Part shown: positions 31,888 to 40,186 of the stretch, one piece after another | How positions within the stretch are numbered: position 1 is the stretch's first letter | Layout: each line of letters opens with the position of its first letter | Made by a program: the position numbers and the translations under genes | Notes under the pieces: model-generated | Seen by the model: only the letters and a program-made list of their open reading frames with translations | Databases searched by the model: none | Told to the model about the DNA's origin: nothing | Source of the DNA: a bacterium | Lineage (GTDB): Bacteria; Bacteroidota; Bacteroidia; B-17B0; Aurantibacillaceae | Length of the DNA stretch: 41,798 nt | Assembly (NCBI GenBank): GCA_029945625.1 | Contig: JAQSCW010000029.1 | Location: forward strand, 109,355-151,152 | Direction of reading: 5' to 3'

Positions 31888-32568
31888 TTGCTCTTTAACA
31901 CCTTCGACTTCCTCTTTCTCTTTTTTCCACTGGTAACGCTCGTGTATTATTTACTACCCCACAGTTACAGATGGATATGGCTTTTAGGAGCCAGCGTCTA
32001 TTTTTACTCGTATTTTATCCCTTATTATCTTTTCATTTTAATCATAGCAATTATCATCGATTATTCTGCAGGCATATTAATTGAAAATTCAAACAATCAA
32101 AAGCACAAAAAATATTATTTAATTACCAGCATCTTTTCAACCGTTTTATTGCTTTTTATTTTCAAGTATTATAATTTCGCAGTAGAAAACATCAATCACC
32201 TAGGAAGTTTCGTTCAAGAGGGTTGGAAATTAGATTTTATATCAATCGCATTACCGGTTGGCCTCTCGTTTCATACATTCCAGAGTTTAAGTTATGTAAT
32301 AGAAGTATATAGGGGAAAGCAAAAGGCGGAACGCCATTTTGGAATTTATAGTTTGTATGTAATGTTTTACCCGCAATTGGTTGCCGGGCCAATTGAAAGG
32401 CCTCAAAATATAATACACCAATTTTATGAAAAACATAATTTTGATCATTTTCAATTCACAATGGGATTGCGACTAATGGTTTGGGGTTTATTTAAAAAAG
32501 TGGTGATTGCTGACAATATTAACCACGTTACAAATAATATCTTCGCAAATTATGCGCACTTAAATTAG
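31888..32568 (+). pseudogene. MBOAT O-acyltransferase, N-terminal half only
   Basis: From TTG 31888 this reads as an AlgI/DltB-type MBOAT membrane protein: LFNTFDFLFLFFPLVTLVYYLLP, then ALPVGLSFHTFQSLSYVIEVYRG and MFYPQLVAGPIERP. It ends at residue 226 after GLFKKVVIADNINHVTN, just where the family would continue into the conserved WRRWHISLS region with the catalytic histidine; full-length members are roughly 460-500 residues. The next gene is an SGNH-type protein that lacks its own N-terminal anchor, so a deletion seems to have joined the two. As it stands the protein lacks the catalytic half and should be inactive. Confidence 0.82.
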
Positions 32569-32588
32569 AAGGTGGCCAGACAAAATTA

Positions 32589-33347
32589 ATGTTTAATGAT
32601 TTAAAAAAATTTGAAGCGGATGATAGCACTATTTTCGTGATAGGTTCTTCTCATGCTTACAGAGGGTATGATCCGCGGATTTTTGAAGCCGCCGGGATAA
32701 AATTATTTAATATGGGTACATCTGGCCAAAATATGAAAGATTCATATACTCTGATAAAGGCAAATCAATCGAAAATTCACAGACTAGTGGTCGATATCTA
32801 CCCTGGTGTATTGGAAGAGGTTTCGGAAGAGTCTACGCTCATGCTGATTCAAAATGTAAATGTTAACCGTATTGCTTTTGAAATTCTTAAAAATAACGTC
32901 ACTATAAACAGCATAAATAATATGACAGCTCGGTTGTTTGACTTAAATCATAAATCCCTACCCGTACGAGAAAAATATATTTACAATGGTTATGTTGAAA
33001 GAGATACTTATTTTAAAAGTGATAGCAATCGAGCCTTCGGTAGTTTTACCCCAGGTGGGAATTTTATATACCTTGATTCCATGTTGAATTTTTGTTCTTC
33101 ACACTTTATTAATACTTGGATTGCCAGTCATCCTTTAAAATGGAACGCTTCATATAGGAATTATTACAAAAATTCATATTTACCTTGGATCCAAAAAATA
33201 CTTTCTAAGTACCCGGATGTTGTTTTTTTAGATTTCACCTTAAATCATTCAAATTCTGATTCGCTTTTTTCTGATGAAGGTCATTTGAATCAAAGAGGTG
33301 TAAATTATTACAATAATATGTTATTAAGGAAGTTGAGTGAATTTTAA
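32589..33347 (+). CDS. SGNH-hydrolase-like protein, probably N-terminally truncated
   Basis: A 252-residue protein from ATG 32589. The first catalytic block is GSSHAY with S20/S21 (VIGSSHAYRGYDP) and the last is D229-E-G-H232 (LFSDEGHLNQRG), the Ser...Asp-x-x-His arrangement of SGNH esterases/acetyltransferases that partner MBOAT proteins (AlgX/DltD-like role). Related proteins usually start with a membrane anchor and about 40 residues before the GSSH block; here only 18 precede it. The open frame continues upstream to about 32538 without a membrane helix. Together with the truncated MBOAT this points to a deletion spanning the junction near 32560-32590. Confidence 0.65.
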   Translation: MFNDLKKFEADDSTIFVIGSSHAYRGYDPRIFEAAGIKLFNMGTSGQNMKDSYTLIKANQSKIHRLVVDIYPGVLEEVSEESTLMLIQNVNVNRIAFEILKNNVTINSINNMTARLFDLNHKSLPVREKYIYNGYVERDTYFKSDSNRAFGSFTPGGNFIYLDSMLNFCSSHFINTWIASHPLKWNASYRNYYKNSYLPWIQKILSKYPDVVFLDFTLNHSNSDSLFSDEGHLNQRGVNYYNNMLLRKLSEF

Positions 33348-33448
33348 AGATGCTGGAAGATTCTAAAGTTTTAGGACTTATTTCTACACTCACAATCTCA
33401 GGTAGAAATGTGAGAAATAGAAAATCTACTAAATAAAATAATTTAATT

Positions 33449-35275
33449 ATGTGCGGAATATTTGGCATTATTGCTCCAGAAGCTGTTAATAAGGGGGACC
33501 TAAAATTATTGGTGAAACATGCTCAGCAAAGAGGAAAGGATTCCAGCGGATTGATATTTATAGAAGGCGGTCAATACAATATATACAGAGCAGATTATAA
33601 CATCGAAAAGCTTCTAAAGAAAACCAAGCCTTATGCCTCTTCAATTGTTTTGGGTCATAGTCGACTTATTACCAATGGGCTAGCTGATAATCAACCTGTA
33701 ATTAGGGATGATGTGTTTGTGCTTCATAACGGCATCATTGTGAATGATGACGAAATCTGGAAGGATCTAAAGATGGAAAGGAAATTTCAAATTGATTCAG
33801 AAGTTATAGCAGGCATTGCTTTAGAGCATCTTAAAAACAGTATGCCTATTGCAGATTTGGCTAATGTTATAATGACTAAATGCATAGGCGTTGTTTCATG
33901 CGCTTTATTGATTCAAAACCTCGGCAAAGTTATTTTATTCTCAAACAACGGAAGTTTGTATGTTGGCTTAAAGGAGGGGGCAACTTATTTCGCCTCCGAA
34001 AAATATGCATTAACAGAGATTGGATGTGAGAATATTTCTCAGATTCATAAATCATTTAAAATTATTGATATACCAGTACCAGGTAATTTGAAGTGGAATC
34101 TAAATGACTTCAAGGTTCGGACAGAGGATTTAATTCCTGAATTTGTTTACAATAAAAGCCAAGAGGCATTATTAGAATATAAGAAACATCACTTAAGGAG
34201 ATGTTCGAAATGTATTTTACCTGAAACAATGCCATACATTCGTTTTAATGAGCAGGGCGTTTGTAATTATTGTATGCACTATAAACCACGCAATACGCCG
34301 AAACCGAAAGAGGAGTTATTCAAACTACTTGAACCATACAGAAGGACGAGTGGATTAGAGTGTGTAGTTCCGTTTTCTGGTGGAAGAGATAGTTGTTACG
34401 GACTACATTTAATCGTAAAAGAACTAGACCTGAGACCAGTGACTTATACCTACGATTGGGGCATGGTAACCGATCTAGGCAGAAGAAATATTAGCAGAAT
34501 GTGTGGAGAATTGGGAGTAGAAAATATTATTGTGGCAGCGGATATTTCTCTAAAACGCAAAAACATCCGTATGAATTTAGAAGCTTGGCTAAAAGCACCC
34601 AATTTGGGGATGATGGCTATGTTGACTGCAGGTGATAAACATTTTTTCCGATATGCTGAGGAAGTGAAGAAACAAACCGGCGTAGAGTTAAATCTCTGGG
34701 GCATTAACCCCTTGGAAGTGACGCATTTTAAAACCGGTTTTTTAGGTATTAAACCCGATTTTGAAGAAGAGCGAGTTTATAGCCATGGTGCTATGAAGCA
34801 ATTGCGCTATCACCTCAAACGCTTTCGGGCAATGTTAGACAGTCCGGGGTATTTTAACTCATCACTTTGGGATACCTTATCTGGTGAGTATTACAGGAGT
34901 CTGACTAAGAAAAATGACTACTATCATATATTCGATTACTGGCGCTGGGATGAGGAATTAGTTAATTCTGTGCTGATCAATGAATATAATTGGGAACTTG
35001 CAACAGATACCAGTACTACATGGAGGATCGGTGATGGGACAGCAGCATTTTATAATTATGTCTATTACACGGTTGCTGGCTTTACTGAGCATGATACATT
35101 TAGGAGTAACCAGATTCGTGAGGGTCAGATGACCAGAGAAAGAGCACTGGCCTTGGTTGCAGATGAGAATCAGCCCAGATATCAAAACATAAGATGGTAC
35201 CTTGATACTTTAGGACTGGATTTTGAAAACGTCATAAAAACTGTAAACAAAATTGAAAAATTATTCAAGGAGTAG
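33449..35275 (+). CDS. Fused class II glutaminase and WbpG-like PP-loop sugar amidotransferase
   Basis: A 608-residue protein from ATG 33449 with Cys2 as glutaminase nucleophile (MCGIFGI). Residues about 2-230 are a class II glutamine amidotransferase domain (GHSRLITNGLADNQP, VLHNGIIVND). Residues about 250-600 resemble WbpG/PseA enzymes: cysteines C252-x2-C255-x16-C272-x2-C275, with exactly the spacing seen in the protein at 24786, and the PP-loop SGGRDS (310-315). It therefore combines its own ammonia source with a sugar amidotransferase, instead of relying on HisH/HisF. It is not AsnB: the cysteine cluster and the layout after the PP-loop differ. Substrate unknown; it may form a second amidine or amide in the glycan. 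Confidence 0.82.
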   Translation: MCGIFGIIAPEAVNKGDLKLLVKHAQQRGKDSSGLIFIEGGQYNIYRADYNIEKLLKKTKPYASSIVLGHSRLITNGLADNQPVIRDDVFVLHNGIIVNDDEIWKDLKMERKFQIDSEVIAGIALEHLKNSMPIADLANVIMTKCIGVVSCALLIQNLGKVILFSNNGSLYVGLKEGATYFASEKYALTEIGCENISQIHKSFKIIDIPVPGNLKWNLNDFKVRTEDLIPEFVYNKSQEALLEYKKHHLRRCSKCILPETMPYIRFNEQGVCNYCMHYKPRNTPKPKEELFKLLEPYRRTSGLECVVPFSGGRDSCYGLHLIVKELDLRPVTYTYDWGMVTDLGRRNISRMCGELGVENIIVAADISLKRKNIRMNLEAWLKAPNLGMMAMLTAGDKHFFRYAEEVKKQTGVELNLWGINPLEVTHFKTGFLGIKPDFEEERVYSHGAMKQLRYHLKRFRAMLDSPGYFNSSLWDTLSGEYYRSLTKKNDYYHIFDYWRWDEELVNSVLINEYNWELATDTSTTWRIGDGTAAFYNYVYYTVAGFTEHDTFRSNQIREGQMTRERALALVADENQPRYQNIRWYLDTLGLDFENVIKTVNKIEKLFKE

Positions 35276-35353
35276 GAAGCAATTAATTCTTTGATGTAAG
35301 TGTTCCCGTAAATTTTCTCAACCCACCTAACCCACTTAAACACTAATAAAAAA

Positions 35354-36565
35354 GTGCATTTTACAATTGTTACCTATGCTTTCCCGCCTTCAAAAGAAAT
35401 TGGAGGCAGACGATGGGCTAAGTTCTGTCAACAGTTGGTACAAAAGGGACAAGAAGTAACCGTTGTTTGCGCAAATGATTCGGTAAATCGAGAATACTAT
35501 GAAAGTGAATTTCCCGGAATTGAAGTAAGGGTGTTGCCAAAATGTTATCCAGAGTGGCTTGGCGGTTTTACGAAATCTTTAAGGGAGAAATTATTGTATT
35601 TTATTTATATACGTGTAGTGAGCCTCATTACAAAACAAAATTTATTCGATAGGGGATATTCGTGGAAAAAAACGATGTTAACTGCATTAGCGGATATACA
35701 CCGTGTAAAACCCATTGACGTTTTGGTGGTTACAGGCGCACCGTTTTCTTTATTATATTATGGGTCGCTCTTTAAAATGCGTCACAGGGAAATACTATAT
35801 GTCTGCGACCTACGTGACCCATGGACTTGGGGAAGCTACTATGGAATACCGACCTTATCAACATCCAAAAAAAAGTATCAAGAGGAGTCAGAGTACAAAG
35901 CCATGGAAGCTTGCGACATCTTTTGTTATCCAACCGAACACATGGGTGAGGCTTTAAAGAAAATATATCCTGCATTTTGCTCTAAACTCTATCTGCTTCC
36001 ACACGCTTATGATCCAGATAAATTTTCAAATTCAACTGTGGAGGAAAAGAGGGTTGGGTTTATTTATGGTGGCAGTCTATACCCCGGTATTGAAAAATAC
36101 ATTAAACAACTAGGTGAAATTGTGAAGGCAAATCCTACTTCAGGTTTTAAGTGGGATATTTATACAGGAACAAATTATCCATTGTTGGATTCAGGCTTTG
36201 CTAATGGTTGTGTTCAAAAACATTCGTTCATTCCTGAAGAACAGTTGTTTCAAAAGATTAAGAAATCTTCTGCTTATTTGGCTTTCTTCCCAATTACAGA
36301 TAAAGATTTGATTTCAACGAAATTCTTCGAAATAATTTACGCTAAAACCCCGATACTGTACATTGGAGAAGAGGGTGATGTTGGAAGATTTGTTAGAGAA
36401 AACCGTGTTGGTGTCCATATATTACCAGAAAACATGAAGCGTGATTTGCCAAAATATTTAAGCGGAAATGTGCCTTTTGAAAAAGATTATTTTAATGTGA
36501 CGCAATACGCATTCTCTACTGTTACAGAGAATTTTTTAAGCGCATTAAAGCACTACAGAAACTAG
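35354..36565 (+). CDS. Glycosyltransferase, GT4-like (GGRRWAK group)
   Basis: A 403-residue GT-B protein from GTG 35354, beginning HFTIVTYAFPPSKEIGGRRWAKFCQQL. It is a paralogue of the protein at 26961. YVCDLRDPWTWGS, LLPHAYDPDKF and KKSSAYLAFFPITDKDLISTKFFEIIYAKTPILYIG outline the two domains (the last begins near residue 300). The acidic donor-site residue of typical GT4 enzymes is replaced by the STKFFEI region. A 78-base spacer without recognisable structure precedes it. The sugar is unknown. Confidence 0.78.
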   Translation: MHFTIVTYAFPPSKEIGGRRWAKFCQQLVQKGQEVTVVCANDSVNREYYESEFPGIEVRVLPKCYPEWLGGFTKSLREKLLYFIYIRVVSLITKQNLFDRGYSWKKTMLTALADIHRVKPIDVLVVTGAPFSLLYYGSLFKMRHREILYVCDLRDPWTWGSYYGIPTLSTSKKKYQEESEYKAMEACDIFCYPTEHMGEALKKIYPAFCSKLYLLPHAYDPDKFSNSTVEEKRVGFIYGGSLYPGIEKYIKQLGEIVKANPTSGFKWDIYTGTNYPLLDSGFANGCVQKHSFIPEEQLFQKIKKSSAYLAFFPITDKDLISTKFFEIIYAKTPILYIGEEGDVGRFVRENRVGVHILPENMKRDLPKYLSGNVPFEKDYFNVTQYAFSTVTENFLSALKHYRN

Positions 36566-36655
36566 AGAATAGTAAATCGATGAGCAAGATAAGGTTTAAG
36601 ACTTCAATAAAGACAATAGCAAATTGTCTTCAAAAATGAGTTTAGGATTATTAAG

Positions 36656-37756
36656 ATGCAATATAAAAATATATATATTTTAATCGGCACCCGGCCAAAT
36701 TTCATAAAAGTCACCCAATTTAAAAAAGTTGCGAAAAAATTGCATCCAACTTTTGCTATTAAATTAATTCATACCGGCCAACATTACGATGAAAAAATGG
36801 CGGATGTTTTTTTTAAACAGTTTAATTTGATACCGGATTATTACTTAAACATTAAATCGGCATCGGCCAACAAACAAATTGCAGAGATTATGATTAAGTT
36901 GGAGGATTTAATCTTTGAAATAGGTAAACCAGATATTTTGCTAGTACCGGGTGATGTTAATTCGAGCTTAGCTGGAGCAATATTTGCTAATAAACATGAA
37001 ATTAAATTAGGGCACATAGAATCAGGTTTAAGAAGTTTTGATAAAAGTATGCCGGAAGAGCACAATCGAATTTTAACGGATGAGTTAAGCGATTATTATT
37101 TTGTTACAGAACCTAGTGGTCTAAAGCATTTGAAGAACGAAGGCAAGGCCTCCTCAAAAATTCACTACGTTGGTAATACTATGATAGATACAATGGTAGC
37201 ATATAATAAAGAAATAGATGAATCAAATGTCTTAAACGATTTAAAAATTGGGGCCGATAAATTTATTTTAATGACCATGCACCGACCTGCAACGGTTGAT
37301 AATAAAGCAGAGCTAGAAAAACTAATTCAATTTATTGAAGAAGTAAGTATAAAATATATAGTTGTTTTCCCAATTCACCCAAGAACAATTAAAAACGCTA
37401 AAGAATTTTCTTTGTACGAGCGTTTGATTTCAAATAAAAATTTAATCGCTACAGAACCTTTAGATTATTTTGCGTTTCAAAAATTAGTAAAGAACTGCGA
37501 ATTTATTCTGACAGATAGTGGCGGAATTCAAGAAGAATCAACCTTTAGACAAAAACCCTGTCTAACTCTTCGTCCTAATACCGAAAGGCCGGTTACAGTA
37601 GAAGAAGGAACCAATACACTTTTGGATTTTGATTTAGAAAAAATAGAGGAATACATTCAACAAATAGAAGAGGGAACCTATAAAAAGGGAAAGATACCAA
37701 CTCTCTGGGATGGAAGGGCAACGGAGCGAATTTTAGAAGTCCTAAGCAAACTTTGA
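36656..37756 (+). CDS. wecB: UDP-GlcNAc 2-epimerase (non-hydrolysing, WecB-like)
   Basis: A 366-residue GT-B-like epimerase. LIGTRPNFIKV, HTGQHYDEKM, LVPGDVNSSLAGA, HIESGLRSFD, PEEHNRILTDELSDYYFVTE, MHRPATVDN and LTDSGGIQEE are the conserved blocks in order. The family converts UDP-GlcNAc to UDP-ManNAc; WbpI-type relatives act on diacetamido-uronic acid forms and feed WbpG-type amidotransferases, so either substrate is possible. No UDP-ManNAc dehydrogenase is in the window. It overlaps the next gene by four bases. Confidence 0.88.
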   Translation: MQYKNIYILIGTRPNFIKVTQFKKVAKKLHPTFAIKLIHTGQHYDEKMADVFFKQFNLIPDYYLNIKSASANKQIAEIMIKLEDLIFEIGKPDILLVPGDVNSSLAGAIFANKHEIKLGHIESGLRSFDKSMPEEHNRILTDELSDYYFVTEPSGLKHLKNEGKASSKIHYVGNTMIDTMVAYNKEIDESNVLNDLKIGADKFILMTMHRPATVDNKAELEKLIQFIEEVSIKYIVVFPIHPRTIKNAKEFSLYERLISNKNLIATEPLDYFAFQKLVKNCEFILTDSGGIQEESTFRQKPCLTLRPNTERPVTVEEGTNTLLDFDLEKIEEYIQQIEEGTYKKGKIPTLWDGRATERILEVLSKL

Positions 37757-38898
37757 TTTTTTATTTAACATATAATGATGGCCCCTCAGGAATATTTTCT
37801 AGTCAAGTTATTGATGTTGTTAAACATTTGCGATTTAACCTCCAAGCAAAAATTAAATTGGTGTCCTTTGTTTCGGCGCGTAATTTCTTGATAGTGCGAA
37901 AAGAAATAAAAGGGGAACTACCTGATGCACTAGTTTTACCTATGTTTCCGGGCGTTTTTAGATGGAGAGCCAATATTCCGTTATTAAAAATTATTTGCCG
38001 TATATTTCGCCCCAAGCTAATAATTGGCCGTGGCCTATTAGCAACAAATTTGGCTTTTAGAGCGCACCCTAAGCGAACTATTTATGATGGAAGGGGGGCT
38101 ATAGAGGCTGAGTGGATGGAGTACGATGTGGTGAAGAGTAAATCACTGCTTTCGCAGGTACATAAACTGGAGAACGAGGCCATAAATTCTTCAATTTTTC
38201 GATTGGCGGTTTCGCAGAAACTTGTTGACTATTGGGTAAGTCAATTTAATTACCGGAAATTGGATCATGTGGTAATACCATGCACTCTAAATGAAAGTTT
38301 TGAGAATATTGAGTTAAACATGAATTCTATTTCGAATGTAAGATTGGAGCTTGGTTTAGAAGGGGATGATATTGTATTTCTATATTCTGGTTCAACTGCC
38401 GGTTGGCAGTCCTTTAAATTACTTCATGATTTTATCCAGCCAATACTGTTGGCATCAATGAGAAACAAAATAGTTTTTTTCTGTGATTTAGACGAGAATA
38501 TAGAACTACTTCAATCTGAATTTGGCCAGAGAGTGATCAATAGGAAGTTGCAAAGTTCGGAGGTGTCTAAGCATTTATTGGCGGGTGATTATGGTTTGCT
38601 AATCAGGGAAGAAAGTGTGACGAATCAGGTGGCTTCACCTGTGAAATTTGCCGAATACCTGGCAAGCGGTTTGTTTGTGATTATTTCGGAGAATCTTGGT
38701 GACTATAGTGAATTTGTAAAGGATAAAAAATGCGGCTATTTAAGTAATGAACATAAACATTTGGTGAAGCCTGAGTTGGATGACAAAATAAGGATTAAAA
38801 AGCTCGCGAATGATTATTTCACAAAAGCAAACTATATGCAACAATACAGCCAGCTGATAGGTTTTTGCGAAAAAGAAGAGCATTCTGTGGATTCTTAA
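37753..38898 (+). CDS. Glycosyltransferase, GT4-like
   Basis: A 381-residue protein from TTG 37753, overlapping the upstream stop. The N-terminus FYLTYNDGPSGIFSSQVIDVVKHL and IIGRGLLATNLAFRAHPKRTIYDGRG belong to the acceptor domain; FLYSGSTAGWQSFKLLHDFI and VASPVKFAEYLASGLFVII to the donor domain. This pattern is common in Bacteroidota envelope loci. It is the last plus-strand gene before the inverted acyltransferase gene. Confidence 0.75.
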   Translation: MIFYLTYNDGPSGIFSSQVIDVVKHLRFNLQAKIKLVSFVSARNFLIVRKEIKGELPDALVLPMFPGVFRWRANIPLLKIICRIFRPKLIIGRGLLATNLAFRAHPKRTIYDGRGAIEAEWMEYDVVKSKSLLSQVHKLENEAINSSIFRLAVSQKLVDYWVSQFNYRKLDHVVIPCTLNESFENIELNMNSISNVRLELGLEGDDIVFLYSGSTAGWQSFKLLHDFIQPILLASMRNKIVFFCDLDENIELLQSEFGQRVINRKLQSSEVSKHLLAGDYGLLIREESVTNQVASPVKFAEYLASGLFVIISENLGDYSEFVKDKKCGYLSNEHKHLVKPELDDKIRIKKLANDYFTKANYMQQYSQLIGFCEKEEHSVDS

Positions 38899-38914
38899 TC
38901 AAAAGTAGATTCAC

Positions 38915-40174
38915 TCACATTTTCTCGTCACTTGATCTTATTATGGCATATTTGGATTTCAATTTAATAAATGGGCTCTCAACTAGGGAATAGGAAATGC
39001 CTGCCAAAAAGATGGTTCCAAAAATGCTGCCAAGATAAATGAAAAAATTTGTACCTAGCGCATTCATCCCTAGTCCGTATTTTTTTACTAAGAAGAGCAT
39101 ACTTGGAATCACTAAGAGGTGGTACATGTAGATGCCGTAAGAAATTTTACCCAAGTAAGAAAAGATACCGGTTTCCAGATTTACCCATAATTTCTTGCCT
39201 GAGCTGATATAAAGTATAATGATCAGAAAAATGAAGGAATAGAGAATGTGTATTCCATCTTGAATTAGGTCAGGAGTGAATAGAATCAAAAATGGGATAC
39301 AAATTAGGGACAAATTGAAAACTCGGGCATTATACACAAATCTTTGTATATTGATTAATTTGCCACGATAAATAAGTGCAGCAATCCCGCCAATGGCCAT
39401 ACATTCAAATTTTGACATGGCTACAAAATTTTTGAGCACCTGATACCACCTAAGGCCGGAGTAAAAATGGCCCAAGATCAACACAAAAATTTTCAGAACT
39501 AAAATTGCCAGGATTAGGTATACGAGAAAACTCAGTAAATTTTTTGCTTTTGAGATGAGCCAGGGCCAAACCAGGTAAAATTGCTCTTCAACGCCAATGG
39601 ACCATAATTGGCCAATGTGCGGTACGGCCGGAAACATGGAAAAAGCCAAGTTGGGTAGAATTAAGAGGTAGAGAAGCAAGTTTGAGGCAAAATGCTGCTT
39701 AAAATCTGTTTCAAGATAGGAAATTTGGAGACCGGTAAAATAGGGCAAAATGAAAAAACCAAGCACGCAAATAATATAGTAGAGAGGCCAAATTCGTAAA
39801 ATGCGGCGAATGTAAAAGGATTTGATATTTATGGTGCCATATTTTTCTTTCTCCTCCAAAAGAAGGTAAGTGATGAGAAAACCACTCAATACAAAAAAGA
39901 AATAAACGCCGAGACCCCCTAAATTAAAAATAATGGGATTAGTCCAGCAATTTTCAAAACCAAATGAGCCTTTAAGCAATTCCACATGCGTAATAATTAC
40001 TCCGAGAGCCGCAAAAAAACGCAAAGCATTTATCCCTGGAAAATAGAGCTTTTCTTTGTGACTCGTGATTGCGCTTATTTTTTGAAATTTATTCACTTTC
40101 CAACTTGATGTATTCGTTTTCAAAATTAGAATTTTTTTCCGAGTATCAAGCCTTGCGTCAAATAATTTGCACAA
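38915..40174 (-). CDS. Intact membrane acyltransferase (acyltransferase-3)
   Basis: The only minus-strand gene of the locus. It encodes an acyltransferase-3 protein of up to 419 residues, with YFPGINALRFFAALGVIITHVE (presumed catalytic H), FFVLSGFLITYLLLEE, RRILRIWPLYY, WSIGVEEQFYLVWP and a complete C-terminal part after SYGIYMYH. It is clearly related to the disrupted copy at 11011. The start is uncertain: no ATG precedes the conserved part; the TTG at 40174 gives a long basic tail before the family start, and the GTG at 40096 gives 393 residues. It would O-acylate the glycan in the membrane. Its inverted position between two plus-strand genes suggests a later arrival. Confidence 0.88.
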   Translation of the reverse strand: MCKLFDARLDTRKKILILKTNTSSWKVNKFQKISAITSHKEKLYFPGINALRFFAALGVIITHVELLKGSFGFENCWTNPIIFNLGGLGVYFFFVLSGFLITYLLLEEKEKYGTINIKSFYIRRILRIWPLYYIICVLGFFILPYFTGLQISYLETDFKQHFASNLLLYLLILPNLAFSMFPAVPHIGQLWSIGVEEQFYLVWPWLISKAKNLLSFLVYLILAILVLKIFVLILGHFYSGLRWYQVLKNFVAMSKFECMAIGGIAALIYRGKLINIQRFVYNARVFNLSLICIPFLILFTPDLIQDGIHILYSFIFLIIILYISSGKKLWVNLETGIFSYLGKISYGIYMYHLLVIPSMLFLVKKYGLGMNALGTNFFIYLGSIFGTIFLAGISYSLVESPFIKLKSKYAIIRSSDEKM

Positions 40175-40186
40175 CTATAATTTGAA

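Noticed and set aside
38915-40174. Minus-strand frames opposite other genes as real genes
   Set aside because: Apart from the acyltransferase here, minus-strand open frames are short, lie opposite well-supported plus-strand genes and show no family motifs.
40175-40186. Divergent promoter between the minus-strand acyltransferase and the ligase-like gene
   Set aside because: A TATAATTTG-like stretch precedes 40187, but it does not match the TAnnTTTG spacing, and no upstream element was seen.
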